Shown: positions 48,722 through 57,375 of the stretch, piece by piece
Layout: every line of letters begins with the position of its first letter
Numbering within the stretch: position 1 is the stretch's first letter
Source of the DNA: Micromonospora globbae
GTDB lineage: Bacteria > Actinomycetota > Actinomycetes > Mycobacteriales > Micromonosporaceae
Assembly: GCF_003610785.1 (NCBI RefSeq)
Contig: NZ_RAQQ01000006.1
Location: forward strand, 62,001-126,000
Length of the DNA stretch: 64,000 bases
Direction: 5' to 3'
Notes under the pieces: generated by a model
What the model was told of the DNA's origin: nothing
Database searches by the model: none
Seen by the model: only the letters and a program-made list of their open reading frames with translations
Program-made: the position numbers and the translations under genes

Positions 48722-49150
48722 TCAGTTGCTCGCCAGGGCGTCGGCGGCGGCGGGGTCGCAGTCGCGGAGGAACTGGGCGCAGCGGGCCGCCTCGTCCGCC
48801 TCGCCGATCTCGTCGGCGGCGCGGGACAGCAGGTAGAGGCAGCGGAGGAAGCCCCGGTTCGGCTTGTGCGACCAGGGCACCGGCCCGTGGCCCTTCCAGC
48901 CGCTGCGGCGCAGCTGGTCCAGCCCCCGGTGGTAGCCGGTGCGGGCGTACGCGTACGCCGGGACGGCCTGACCCGCCGCCAGCGCCCGGGCCGCCAACGC
49001 CGCCCACGCCGCGCTGTACGTCGGATACCGCGCCGCCACCTCGGCGTACGCCTCGTCGCCGCCCTGTTCCTCGGCGGCGGCCAGGGCGCCGTGTGCCTCG
49101 TCGTGTGCGGGGAGAAGGGTGGCCGGTGGCTCCGGCAGGAGGTTCTGCAT
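48722..49150 (-). CDS. DUF3151 family protein
   Basis: A 142-residue cytoplasmic protein: MQNLLPEPPATLLP, then helices in tetratricopeptide-like spacing (ALAARALAAGQAVPAYAYARTGYHRGLDQLRRSGW) and a closing RCLYLLSRAADEIGEADEAARCAQFLRDCDP. This is the DUF3151 pattern of actinobacteria, which commonly lies next to class II fructose-bisphosphate aldolase; here fba is about 1.5 kb away beyond a LOG-like gene. Function unknown. The ATG at 49150 is chosen over an upstream frame. Confidence 0.88.
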   Translation of the reverse strand: MQNLLPEPPATLLPAHDEAHGALAAAEEQGGDEAYAEVAARYPTYSAAWAALAARALAAGQAVPAYAYARTGYHRGLDQLRRSGWKGHGPVPWSHKPNRGFLRCLYLLSRAADEIGEADEAARCAQFLRDCDPAAADALASN

Positions 49151-49307
49151 CGCCCCATTCAACCCGCTTTCCCGGCCCACGCGCGAGAGGGTCGGCCGAG
49201 CTCGCTGACTGAACGGCTGAGGAGTTGGTCACGCCTGCGGCCTATGCACACGTGAGATGTTTTCCATTACAACTAATGGTCCGGAGCCTCCCCAGGACCC
49301 GGTTACG

Positions 49308-49340
49308 CAGGAGCCCGGTGGCGCAGCCGCCGGGCTCCTG
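49308..49340 (+). promoter_or_regulatory. Leader stem-loop upstream of the LOG-like gene
   Basis: Fifteen-base arms (49308-49322, 49326-49340; one wobble) with a GCA loop, 62 bases before the GTG of the LOG-like gene, followed by TCTCGTT. It could be a leader attenuator or a terminator of a transcript that reads in. The 5' part of this 251-bp gap is AT-rich (about 49257-49280) and is a likely divergent promoter. Confidence 0.45.
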
Positions 49341-49401
49341 TCTCGTTCGCCACAGGCCGCCCCCGCGGCAGCCGGTGGCGCGGCGGAGGCAGGATGGCCG
49401 G

Positions 49402-50601
49402 GTGCCCACTCCACCACCCGCGGACGTCATCGCGCCCCGCCACACCGACGAGATCGAGACCCGCGACGAGTTCGACCGGCGGCTGGCCACCGGTGACCTC
49501 ACCGGCCTGACCGTGCAGGGGCTCCGCCTCGACCTGCACCCGCTGCCGGACCTCGGCGACGTCACGGTGGCCGGAACGCTCTTCGTCGGCTGCCGGTTCG
49601 CGTCCCGGGAGGTCGGTGCCGACCTGGTCCGGCGCGGCGCGAACGTGGTGCCGCCGTTCTCCGGGCTGCCGTACCCGACCCAGCCGAGCCACCTGTACAC
49701 ACCGGAGGACCTGTCCGCCGGCTTCGCCGAGGCCGGTTTCGAGGGGATGTACGACACCCGGGTGTACGCGCACTTCCGGGCGCACGGCGGCGCGCTGCCG
49801 GACGTCCGGGAGGCGCTCGGGCAGCGGCTGCACGACCACGGCGTGGACAACGCGCTCGCCGACGCGACCCGCGCCTGGCTGGCCGCGTACGGGCCGCAGT
49901 CGGTCGTCGGCGTCATGGGCGGGCACGCGGTGCCGCGCGGGAGCGTGGCGTACCGCATGGCCGCCGTGCTCGGCTGGGAGCTGGCCCGCGCCGACCGGCT
50001 GGTGGTCACCGGCGGCGGGCCGGGGGTGATGGAGGCCGCCAACCTCGGCGCGTACCTCGCGGACCGCCCGGCGGAGGAACTGACCGAGGCGATCGACCTG
50101 CTCGCGACGGCGCCCGACTTCACCGACCACGACCGGTACACGGCCGCCGCCCTGCGGGTGCGCGAGCGCTACGCGCCGCCTCCCGTGCCCCGGCAGCGCG
50201 GCGCGGACGTGGCCTGGGCGCGGGCCGGTGGGCTCGCCATCCCCACCTGGCTCTACGGGCACGAGCCGGCGAACCTCTTCGCCGGCCGGATCGCCAAGTA
50301 CTTCTCCAACGCGATCCGGGAGGACACCATCCTCCGGCTCGTGCGGGGCGGGATCGTGTTCGCCCCGGGACGGGCCGGCACGGTGCAGGAGGTGTTCCAG
50401 GCGGCCACCAAGACCTTCTACGGCACCGACGGGGCCAGCGGCGCGTACGTCTTCCTGGACCGCACCTACTGGACCACCGAGCTGCCGGTGGAGTCGCTGC
50501 TGCGGCCGCTGCTGGCGGCCTCCCCGTTCGGGGACCTGTCGTCGACGATCCATCTCACCGACGACGTCCGCGAGGCCGTCCGCCTGCTGACCGGGGCGTA
50601 G
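49402..50601 (+). CDS. LOG-family/Rossmann-like protein
   Basis: A 399-residue protein. The middle has VVGVMGGHAVPRGSVAYRMAA, then RLVVTGGGPGVMEAANLGAYLAD, and later FAPGRAGTVQEVFQAA. These correspond to the GGGPGxMEA and PGGxGTxxE motifs of LOG (lonely guy) proteins, but the second is degenerate (GRAGTVQE for GGxGTxxE). LOG enzymes remove ribose phosphate from nucleotides; larger relatives have nucleosidase-like or unknown roles. The N-terminal ~130 residues are extra and unassigned. GTG start at 49402. Confidence 0.75.
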   Translation: MPTPPPADVIAPRHTDEIETRDEFDRRLATGDLTGLTVQGLRLDLHPLPDLGDVTVAGTLFVGCRFASREVGADLVRRGANVVPPFSGLPYPTQPSHLYTPEDLSAGFAEAGFEGMYDTRVYAHFRAHGGALPDVREALGQRLHDHGVDNALADATRAWLAAYGPQSVVGVMGGHAVPRGSVAYRMAAVLGWELARADRLVVTGGGPGVMEAANLGAYLADRPAEELTEAIDLLATAPDFTDHDRYTAAALRVRERYAPPPVPRQRGADVAWARAGGLAIPTWLYGHEPANLFAGRIAKYFSNAIREDTILRLVRGGIVFAPGRAGTVQEVFQAATKTFYGTDGASGAYVFLDRTYWTTELPVESLLRPLLAASPFGDLSSTIHLTDDVREAVRLLTGA

Positions 50602-50657
50602 GCCCGGGTCGCAGCCGGATCACCGCCGGCCAGGCCCGGTAGAGAGCCCGGGAACGC

Positions 50658-50691
50658 CGACGGCCGGCTCCCGCGCGGGAGCCGGCCGTCG
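50658..50691. terminator. Bidirectional terminator palindrome
   Basis: A perfect 34-base palindrome (17-base arms, CGACGGCCGGCTCCCGC) between the convergent LOG-like and fba genes, ending 12 bases from the fba stop. Confidence 0.85.
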
Positions 50692-50702
50692 TGGTACGCG
50701 TC

Positions 50703-51728
50703 CTACTTGTTCATGGTGGTGCCGGTCGAGCGCAGGGCCTCGCAGGCCTCGACGACCCGGGCGGCCATGCCGGCCTCGGCGGCCTTGCCCCAGACCCGCG
50801 GGTCGTACATCTTCTTGTTGCCGACCTCGCCGTCCACCTTCAGCACACCGTCGTAGTTGCGGAACATGTGGTCCGCGACCGGGCGGGTGAAGCAGTACTG
50901 GGTGTCGGTGTCGATGTTCATCTTCACGACGCCGTAGTCGAGCGCCTCGCGGATCTCGGAGAGCAGCGAGCCGGAGCCGCCGTGGAAGACCAGGCTGAGC
51001 GGCTTCTCCTTGCCGTACTTGGCGCCGACCGCCACCTGGATGTCGTGCAGCACCTGCGGGCGCAGCTTCACGTTGCCCGGCTTGTAGACGCCGTGCACGT
51101 TGCCGAACGTCAGCGCCGCCATGTAGCGGCCCTTCTCGCCCAGGCCGAGCGCGTCGACCATGGCGAGGCCGTCCTCGACGGTGGTGTAGAGCTTCTCGTT
51201 GATCGCGTTCTCGACGCCGTCCTCCTCGCCGCCGACCACGCCGACCTCGATCTCAAGGACGATCTTGCCCTTGGCGGCCTCGGTGAGGAGCTGCTCGGCG
51301 ATCTCCAGGTTCTCCGCCACCGGGACCGCCGAGCCGTCCCACATGTGCGACTGGAACAGCGGCTCCTCGCCACGCTTGACGCGCTCCTGCGAGATGCCCA
51401 TGAGCGGCCGGACGAACTTGTCCAGCTTCTCCTTCGGGCAGTGGTCCGTGTGCAGGGCGATGTTGACCGGGTAGTTCTTCGCGACCTCGCGGGCGTAGTG
51501 GGCGAACGCCACCGCGCCGGTCACCATGTCCTTCACCGAGGGACCGGAGAGGTACTCGGCGCCACCGGTCGAGACCTGGATGATGCCGTCGCTCTCCGCG
51601 TCGGCGAACCCCTTCAGCGCCGCGTTCAGCGTCTGGGAGGAGGTCACGTTGATCGCGGGGTACGCGAACCGGCCCGCCTTGGCGCGGTCCAGCATCTCCG
51701 CGTAGGCCTCGGGGGAAGCGATGGGCAT
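50703..51728 (-). CDS. fba: Fructose-bisphosphate aldolase, class II
   Basis: A 341-residue zinc-dependent glycolytic/gluconeogenic aldolase. Metal ligands lie in ALHTDHC, in the EIEVGVVGGEEDG stretch (GxExGVxGGxEDG), in TFGNVHGVY and in LVFHGGSGS. VKMNIDTDTQYCFTR is the C-terminal active-site segment. ATG at 51728. It is transcribed away from a small holin-like gene; DUF3151 beyond the LOG gene is a usual partner of this aldolase. Confidence 0.97.
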   Translation of the reverse strand: MPIASPEAYAEMLDRAKAGRFAYPAINVTSSQTLNAALKGFADAESDGIIQVSTGGAEYLSGPSVKDMVTGAVAFAHYAREVAKNYPVNIALHTDHCPKEKLDKFVRPLMGISQERVKRGEEPLFQSHMWDGSAVPVAENLEIAEQLLTEAAKGKIVLEIEVGVVGGEEDGVENAINEKLYTTVEDGLAMVDALGLGEKGRYMAALTFGNVHGVYKPGNVKLRPQVLHDIQVAVGAKYGKEKPLSLVFHGGSGSLLSEIREALDYGVVKMNIDTDTQYCFTRPVADHMFRNYDGVLKVDGEVGNKKMYDPRVWGKAAEAGMAARVVEACEALRSTGTTMNK

Positions 51729-51888
51729 GTCGAACGCTCCTAACTAACCGCTCTCGGCCGGGTGGCCGCTGTTGTCCATGGGTGCGCCGGACCGCGCTGT
51801 CCTCCGCCGGAAGTATCCCGCAGTACGACTGACCGGACGCAACCGACCCGGTGCACGTCCACCGCCGGTGACCCGGGGAAGTCGCCGG

Positions 51889-52272
51889 TCACCGCCCCTC
51901 CAGGCGGTCCGGGACCGCGATGCTGATCAGCCAGGTCACCACGGCCATCACGATGGCGCCCCAGAACGCGGCCCAGAAACCGTCGATGGAGAACGGCAGG
52001 TCGAGCGCGCGGGCGATCCGGTCGGTCAGCAGGAACAGCAGCGCGTTGACGACCAGGGCGAACAGGCCAAGGGTCAGCAGGTAGAAGACGCAGCCGATCA
52101 CCCTGATCACCGGCTTGAGGACCGCGTTCACGATGCCGAAGATCAGCGCCACGACGATCAGCGTCAGCACGGTGTTGGCCCCGGACCGCCCGCCGACGTC
52201 GACCCCGGGCACGATCAGCGTGGTGATCCACAGCGCCACCGCGGTGATCGCCAGTCGGATCAGGAAGCCCAC
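51889..52272 (-). CDS. Phage-holin-family membrane protein
   Basis: A 127-residue, four-helix membrane protein: FLIRLAITAVALWITTLIV, VLTLIVVALIFGIVNAVLKPVIRVIGCVFYLLTLGLFALVVNALLFLL, and WAAFWGAIVMAVVTWLISIAV. The NAVLKP...LTLGLFALVVNALLF segment is the signature of the Phage_holin_4 (YvlD) family, which is chromosomal and not a real phage holin. Function unknown. ATG at 52272. Confidence 0.88.
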   Translation of the reverse strand: MGFLIRLAITAVALWITTLIVPGVDVGGRSGANTVLTLIVVALIFGIVNAVLKPVIRVIGCVFYLLTLGLFALVVNALLFLLTDRIARALDLPFSIDGFWAAFWGAIVMAVVTWLISIAVPDRLEGR

Positions 52273-52409
52273 CGCTCCATCCTGGCATCGGTGTGATCCG
52301 GCGGTGGGCCGATTCCGTCGACTCGGCTTCGCCGCCCGGGCGAGCGGGGAACGGGTGCAGCCCGTACGGTGGTGTGTGGTGACCGTCCGCCGAGATCCAG
52401 GGAGGGACG

Positions 52410-52622
52410 ATGGGTCAGCCCGACGAGGACTTCGCGCCCAGCGACCACCTCAGCCCCGAGGAGCGCGACCTGGAAGCGGAGCCGGCCGACGCGTTCGAGC
52501 AGGCCGTCGCCGTCGACCCGGGCGACGCCGAGCCCGAGCCGCACCGCGGTCTGGAGGTCGACGACTGGGACGCGATGGAGCAGGCGCGGGTGGTCGTCGG
52601 CGACGAGGACGACTACCGCTGA
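52410..52622 (+). CDS. Small acidic hypothetical protein
   Basis: A 70-residue protein with nearly one third Asp/Glu and no aromatic core (DDWDAMEQARVVVGDEDDY). It begins MGQPDEDFAPSDHLSPEERDLEAEPADAFEQAV. The SD GGGAGG precedes the ATG at 52410. No domain recognised; conserved in length and start with neighbours only by eye. Probably a real small gene because an SD and strict codon pattern support it. Confidence 0.65.
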   Translation: MGQPDEDFAPSDHLSPEERDLEAEPADAFEQAVAVDPGDAEPEPHRGLEVDDWDAMEQARVVVGDEDDYR

Positions 52623-52755
52623 CGCGTCCGTAGCGGAGAGCGGCGGCGGCCGGGAGGGCGGGGCCCGTCGGAGATCCGGCTGGCCGCTCACCCGGCCGCG
52701 GCCCGGTCAACCGTTCGGTCACTGTGCGACGCCGATCGTGGGGTCGGGACAGCGA

Positions 52756-52777
52756 GGAACCTTAATGGTTCCTTAAG
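52756..52777 (+). promoter_or_regulatory. Interleaved inverted repeats upstream of the surface-protein gene
   Basis: GGAACCTTAATGGTTCC (52756-52772) and CTTAATGGTTCCTTAAG (52761-52777) overlap, an AT-rich island in GC-rich DNA 45-65 bases before the start of the LPxTG protein. A possible operator and promoter for that gene. Confidence 0.45.
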
Positions 52778-52820
52778 ATCCGCTGGCCCACCCGATCATC
52801 CCCCGACACGAGGGAACCCC

Positions 52821-54404
52821 ATGATCAAGAATTCCGCCCGGCGCTGGCTCGCCGGGTTGGGCGTCGCAGGCGCGTTCGTCGCCGCCTCCGCCACCCCCGC
52901 ATTCGCCGAGGAGCCCGAGATCACCCTCGGCTGGTACTTCAGCGACACCACCGTCGCCGCCGGCACCCCCGGCAAGGTCGAGGCAGGCGTCATCTCCGCC
53001 TCGGCCTCCACGGTGCTGCACGAGTTCACGGTCCGCTACGACTACACCGATCTGGTCGGCACCGTCGACGTCACGGCGTTCGAGGACACGTTCGACGAGT
53101 GCAGCAGCCCCTCGAAGGGCCTACTGGTCTGCACCTCCATGTGGGAGGAGATCGTCGAAGAGTGGGGGCTGGGCGGCCTCTTCCCCGTCCAGATCACCCC
53201 CACCAAGACGGCGAAGGACGGTGACAGCGGCACGCTCAAGACGACGGTGAGCGCCGCGGGCATCGACGCCGTCAGCACCGAGTCGACCGTCCGCGTCGGT
53301 GAGGGCGTCGACCTCGCGGCCGGTCCGCAAAGCAGCTTCTCCCTGAACCCCGGCAAGAGCTACACGGCCCCGTTGAAGGTCAGCAACGTCGGCGACTCGG
53401 TCGCCAAGGGGGCCGTCGCCGTCTTCTTCAACGACTACGGCATGAACGCGGCCAAGCGCTTCAGCAACTGCACGTACGTGGGCGACATCCTGCGCGCCTG
53501 CCACTTCGACGGCGACCTCGCGGGGCACAGTTCCTTCAGCACGTCGCTTCCGTACGTCCTCGGCTCGGACACCTTCGCCCCGGGCCTGGTGTACGGGGAG
53601 ATCCTCTGGCTGACGCCTGCCGAGTTCGAGGACTTCGCGGGCTACGTGAAGCGCCAGGGTATGAACTTCGGCGAGCCGGGCACCGACGGCGAGTTGTCCC
53701 TGACCGAGGCCGGCGGCGACAAGGTCAGCACCCAGGGCTTCCAGGCCGACACCCAGCCGGACAACAACTGGTCGAGCGTCGAGGTGAAGGTCACCGGCAA
53801 GAACAGCACGGACCTCGAGGCCCTCGGCGACAAGGTCGGCGGCAAGGCCGGCGACACGGTGAAGGCCACGGTCGGCGTGCGCAACAATGGGCCCGCGACC
53901 CTCGACCGCAACCGGGCGGCCAGCTCCGTGACCTACCTGACTCTGGGCGTGCCGAAGGGCACCACGGCGGTCGAGGTGCCGCAGACCTGCATGCCCGAGA
54001 ACGGCGACGAGTGGGGCGAGCCGGGCGAGCCGGGTGCAGCCCACTACCGTTGCTTCTTCGGTTCGTTCCTGAAGGCCGGCGACACGGCCACCCTGGACTT
54101 CACGCTGCGCATCGACAAGGTCATCGCGAACGCCACGGGCACGGTGAAGATCAACGTGCCCTGCGCGTGCGACGGCGGCTTCTACGCCGACCTCAAGCCC
54201 GCCAACGACACCACCAAGCTGCTGGTGAACGCGACTGCCGACGGCGACGGCGGTCAGGGTGGCGGTGACGACGGTGACGGCCCGACCCTGCCGATCACCG
54301 GTTCCTCCACCGGCCTGATCGCCGGCGTCGGCGCCCTGCTGCTCGTGGCCGGCGTCGGCGGCTACGTCCTGGCGCGCCGCCGCAAGACCCGCTTCGTGGC
54401 CTGA
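52821..54404 (+). CDS. Sortase-anchored surface protein (LPxTG-type)
   Basis: A 527-residue exported protein. A signal peptide (to about residue 29) is followed by Ig-like beta domains with NGPATLDRN (a DUF11-like segment) and several Cys pairs. A Gly/Asp linker precedes LPITGSS, a transmembrane helix (LIAGVGALLLVAGVGGYVL) and a basic tail (RRRKTRF). This is the classic cell-wall sorting signal with an LPxTG-class motif. No sortase gene is adjacent. The GGAACC/TTAAT repeats upstream may regulate it. Binding partner unknown. Confidence 0.92.
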   Translation: MIKNSARRWLAGLGVAGAFVAASATPAFAEEPEITLGWYFSDTTVAAGTPGKVEAGVISASASTVLHEFTVRYDYTDLVGTVDVTAFEDTFDECSSPSKGLLVCTSMWEEIVEEWGLGGLFPVQITPTKTAKDGDSGTLKTTVSAAGIDAVSTESTVRVGEGVDLAAGPQSSFSLNPGKSYTAPLKVSNVGDSVAKGAVAVFFNDYGMNAAKRFSNCTYVGDILRACHFDGDLAGHSSFSTSLPYVLGSDTFAPGLVYGEILWLTPAEFEDFAGYVKRQGMNFGEPGTDGELSLTEAGGDKVSTQGFQADTQPDNNWSSVEVKVTGKNSTDLEALGDKVGGKAGDTVKATVGVRNNGPATLDRNRAASSVTYLTLGVPKGTTAVEVPQTCMPENGDEWGEPGEPGAAHYRCFFGSFLKAGDTATLDFTLRIDKVIANATGTVKINVPCACDGGFYADLKPANDTTKLLVNATADGDGGQGGGDDGDGPTLPITGSSTGLIAGVGALLLVAGVGGYVLARRRKTRFVA

Positions 54405-54420
54405 TCCGTACCACCACCAG

Positions 54421-54458
54421 CCGGTGCCCCGCCGACCACCCGGTCGGCGGGGCACCGG
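54421..54458 (+). terminator. Stem-loop after the surface-protein gene
   Basis: Perfect seventeen-base arms at 54421-54437 and 54442-54458 with a four-base loop (ACCC), 16 bases after the stop codon. Intrinsic-terminator-like. Confidence 0.85.
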
Positions 54459-54641
54459 CGTCTGGTTCCGTCGCAAGGGCCGCCCGCACCCGTCGGCGCC
54501 CGGGTGTTCCGGACCCCGGGTGGCGCACCGCTTCTGTGACGTCGAGCACGGGGCATCTCGGACGGCCCCCTAGACTACGGACGTCCGTCGCCGCTCGCGA
54601 CGTGCCCGCCAGTCCCGCCTGCCGACACCCGGAGGTCACTC

Positions 54642-55355
54642 GTGCCGACGCCCACCACCACGCTGGCCCTCGGGCCGGACTGGCTCGACCCGGAGTGGTT
54701 GATCTCGACGTTCGGGCTGCTCGGCATCCTCGCCATCGTGTTCGCGGAGTCCGGCCTGCTGATCGGCTTCTTCCTGCCGGGCGACTCGCTGCTGTTCACC
54801 GCGGGCCTGCTGACCGCCGACGGGCAGTACATCACCTGGCCCCTGTGGGTGGTCTGCCTGCTCATCACGATCGCGGCCATCGCCGGCGACCAGGTGGGTT
54901 ACGCGTTCGGCCGCAAGGTCGGGCCGGCGCTGTTCCGCCGCCCCAACTCACGGCTGTTCAAGCAGGAGAACGTGCTCAAGGCGCACGAGTTCTTCGAGAA
55001 GTACGGGGCGCGTTCCATCGTGCTGGCCCGCTTCGTGCCGATCGTGCGGACGTTCACGCCGATCGTGGCCGGCGTCAGCCGCATGAACTACCGGACGTTC
55101 GTGACCTACAACGTGATCGGCGGGGTGCTCTGGGGCACCGGCGTGACGGTGCTCGGCTACTTCCTCGGCCAGATCTCGTTCGTGAAGGAGAACATCGAGT
55201 TCATCCTCATCGCGATCGTCGCGGTCTCGGTGATCCCGATCGCCATCGAACTGCTCCGGGCGCGGATGGCGGCGAGGCGCGGCACCACCGCCGAGGAGCG
55301 GGCTGCCGCCGAGCAGGCGATCCGGGAGACCCGGCAGCACTACGGCAAGCACTGA
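54642..55355 (+). CDS. DedA family membrane protein
   Basis: A 237-residue DedA protein of a different branch from the pair at 31-35 kb. Motifs: ESGLLIGFFLPGDSLLFTAG, GDQVGYAFGRKVG, LARFVPIVRTFTPIVAGVSRM and YNVIGGVLWGTGVTVLGYFLG. The FVPIVRTF sequence is the arginine-containing membrane loop of the classical DedA group. GTG start with GGAGG seven bases upstream. A role in lipid carrier or phospholipid scrambling is inferred from family. Confidence 0.94.
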   Translation: MPTPTTTLALGPDWLDPEWLISTFGLLGILAIVFAESGLLIGFFLPGDSLLFTAGLLTADGQYITWPLWVVCLLITIAAIAGDQVGYAFGRKVGPALFRRPNSRLFKQENVLKAHEFFEKYGARSIVLARFVPIVRTFTPIVAGVSRMNYRTFVTYNVIGGVLWGTGVTVLGYFLGQISFVKENIEFILIAIVAVSVIPIAIELLRARMAARRGTTAEERAAAEQAIRETRQHYGKH

Positions 55356-55414
55356 CCGGCCGGCCGTCCGGCGCCGTCCCTGGTCGGGGAGGGCACCGGA
55401 CGATCGGGTACGGG

Positions 55415-55792
55415 TCAGCGGGCCTTCTTGGTGGCCCGCTTGCGCGGCGGGGTCAGCAGATCGGCGATCGTGGCGATCGCGCTCGGGACCAGCCGGTAGT
55501 AGGCCCACACACCGCGCTTCTCCCGCTCCAGCAAGCCGGCCTCGGTGAGGATGCGCAGGTGGTGGCTGACCGTCGGCTGGGAGAGGCCGAGCGGCGCGGT
55601 CAGGTCGCAGACGCACGCCTCGCCCTCGGGGGCCGACTGGATCAGGCTCAGCAGCCGCAGCCGGGCGGGGTCGGCGAGGGCCTTGAGGACCCCGGCGAGA
55701 CGCTCGGCATCGGCACGTTCGATTGGCTCGCCGGCGAGCGGCGAGATCTGAGGCATAGTCATTTCAGCCAACGCAGTTCCCACGTTTTCCAT
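55415..55792 (-). CDS. ArsR/SmtB family transcriptional regulator
   Basis: A winged-helix regulator of 125 residues at most; internal ATGs at residues 11 and 13 could be the true start. LKALADPARLRLLSLI, then EACVCDLTAPLGLSQPTVSHHLRILTEAGLLEREKRGVWAYYRLV. The CVCDL motif on helix 3 is the arsenic-sensing ArsR-type metal site. No arsenic-resistance gene is adjacent; it lies downstream of pyrE on the same strand. The gap to pyrE holds repeated ATC/GAT elements near 55820 that may be its operator. Confidence 0.9.
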   Translation of the reverse strand: MENVGTALAEMTMPQISPLAGEPIERADAERLAGVLKALADPARLRLLSLIQSAPEGEACVCDLTAPLGLSQPTVSHHLRILTEAGLLEREKRGVWAYYRLVPSAIATIADLLTPPRKRATKKAR

Positions 55793-55849
55793 CCTTCCAC
55801 CAGCAGCATCGATCCGCCTGCATATCAGCAGATCCGAATCGGCAGACTT

Positions 55850-56389
55850 TTACGCCACAAGGCCGAGGTCAGCCAACGTATAGGCCGCCCGATACGGCAA
55901 TCCGGCGGCTCGCACCGCGTCGCCGGCTCCTCGATCAACAATAACCGCAACGCCGATGACCTCGGCCCCGGCCTCGCGCAACGCCTCCACCGCGGTCAAC
56001 ACGCTCGACCCCGTCGTCGACGTGTCCTCCACCGCCAGCACCCTCCGGCCGGCCACGTCCGGCCCCTCGATCCGTCGCTGCATCCCGTGCGCCTTCCCGG
56101 CCTTGCGCACCACGAAGGCGTCCCGGGGCCGGTCGGTCGGGGCGGCGGCGTGCAGCATCGAGAACGCGATCGGGTCGGCACCGAGGGTCAGGCCGCCGAC
56201 CGCGTCGTACTCCCAGTCGGCCGTGAGGTCGAGCATCACCCGACCGACCAACGGCGCAGCCTGGTGATGGAGCGTGACGCGACGCAGATCGACGTACCAG
56301 TCCGCCTCGATGCCGGAGGAGAGCACCACCCGGCCATGGACCACGGCCAGATCGGTGATGAATTTACGCAGGTCGTCGTGGTCCCCCAT
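55850..56389 (-). CDS. pyrE: Orotate phosphoribosyltransferase
   Basis: A 179-residue PRTase that makes OMP from orotate and PRPP. The PRPP loop is AVEDTSTTGSSVLTAVEAL, the catalytic segment includes VVRKAGKAHGMQRRIEG (with the Lys/His of the flexible loop) and VGGLTLGADPIAF near the N-terminal region. The ATG at 56389 gives the normal actinobacterial length; an upstream 30-residue extension has no support. Only pyrE of the pyrimidine pathway is seen in this window. Confidence 0.95.
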   Translation of the reverse strand: MGDHDDLRKFITDLAVVHGRVVLSSGIEADWYVDLRRVTLHHQAAPLVGRVMLDLTADWEYDAVGGLTLGADPIAFSMLHAAAPTDRPRDAFVVRKAGKAHGMQRRIEGPDVAGRRVLAVEDTSTTGSSVLTAVEALREAGAEVIGVAVIVDRGAGDAVRAAGLPYRAAYTLADLGLVA

Positions 56390-56555
56390 GGCGATAGAGG
56401 GTACTGCGCGAGTCTGGGAGCCGCGTGCCGGGTCCATCGGGATCCACCGCGCGAGCGACCGATGGATGGCGATGTTCAACTACTCTGCGCGATCAATCCC
56501 GACCCGATCGCCACGGCCGGGCCGCCGGCGGGCGCGCCGACGGAGCCCGCCAGGG

Positions 56556-57365
56556 TCAGGCCTCGTCGCGGCCGATGCGACCGCGGGTGTCCCGGGCGAC
56601 CGCGTGCAGGAGTCGCCGCGGCGCGTGGCGCAGACCGGCCACGGCCAACTTGTACCGCCACGCGGGAACGCTGACGAGCTTGCCTTTCCGCAGGTCACGC
56701 AGGGCGTCGTCGACCACGTCGTCGGCTCGTAGCCACATCCAGCCGGGCGTCTTGGACATGTTGATGCCGGCCCGGTCGTGGAACTCCGTACGCGTGTAGC
56801 CGGGGCAGAGGGCCATCACCCGTACGCCGAACGGCCGCGCGGACTGGCCCACCGACTCGCTGAAGTTCGTGACCCACGCCTTGCTGGCCGAGTACGTCGA
56901 TCCGGGCATCACCGCGCCGAAACCGGCGACCGAAGAGACATTTATCACTGCGCCGCGCCGCCGCTCGGTCATGGGTCGCAGCGCCGCGAGGGTCAGGCGC
57001 ATCACCGCGTGCACGTTGAGCCGGAGCAGCCGGGTCTCGTCCCCGGCGGAGGAGCGCAGGAAGGGCTTGTTGAGGCTGATCCCGGCGTTGTTGACCAGCA
57101 GGTCGACCGGGCTGCCGGAGGACAGCCGCTCCTCCACGAGCGCGCAACCGTCGTCGGTGGACAGGTCGGCCGAGATGGTCTCGACCTCGTGGCCGTGCCG
57201 CTCCGCCAGCTCGCCGGCCGTCTCGGCGAGGCGGGCGGCGTTCCGGGCGACGAGCACCAGGTGCCAACCGTCGGCGGCGAGCCGGCGCGCGAACGCCGCA
57301 CCGATGCCGGCGGTCGCGCCGGTCACCAGGGCCCGCTGCTCGTGGGGCGTGGAATCGGGGGTCAC
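56556..57365 (-). CDS. SDR family NAD(P)-dependent oxidoreductase
   Basis: A 269-residue classical/DltE-type SDR. TGATAGIGAAFARRLA, LVARNAARL (NADP contact), LVNNAGISLNKPFL, NVSSVAGFGAV and YSASKAWVTNF are present. The C-terminal DTRGRIGRDEA tail is basic. It lies 10 bp from the end of the proline-tailed membrane-protein gene upstream of it, so may be co-transcribed with it. Substrate unknown. Confidence 0.92.
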   Translation of the reverse strand: MTPDSTPHEQRALVTGATAGIGAAFARRLAADGWHLVLVARNAARLAETAGELAERHGHEVETISADLSTDDGCALVEERLSSGSPVDLLVNNAGISLNKPFLRSSAGDETRLLRLNVHAVMRLTLAALRPMTERRRGAVINVSSVAGFGAVMPGSTYSASKAWVTNFSESVGQSARPFGVRVMALCPGYTRTEFHDRAGINMSKTPGWMWLRADDVVDDALRDLRKGKLVSVPAWRYKLAVAGLRHAPRRLLHAVARDTRGRIGRDEA

Positions 57366-57375
57366 GGGACGATCC

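Noticed and set aside
49257-49401. Short frame in the leader of the LOG-like gene considered as a leader peptide
   Set aside because: It starts with ATG at 49257 but lacks a good RBS, runs through the hairpin and continues into the LOG gene in another frame. It has no conserved sequence that I can see.
51889-52272. Holin-family gene considered as evidence of a prophage
   Set aside because: The family occurs widely on bacterial chromosomes, and no other phage gene is present.
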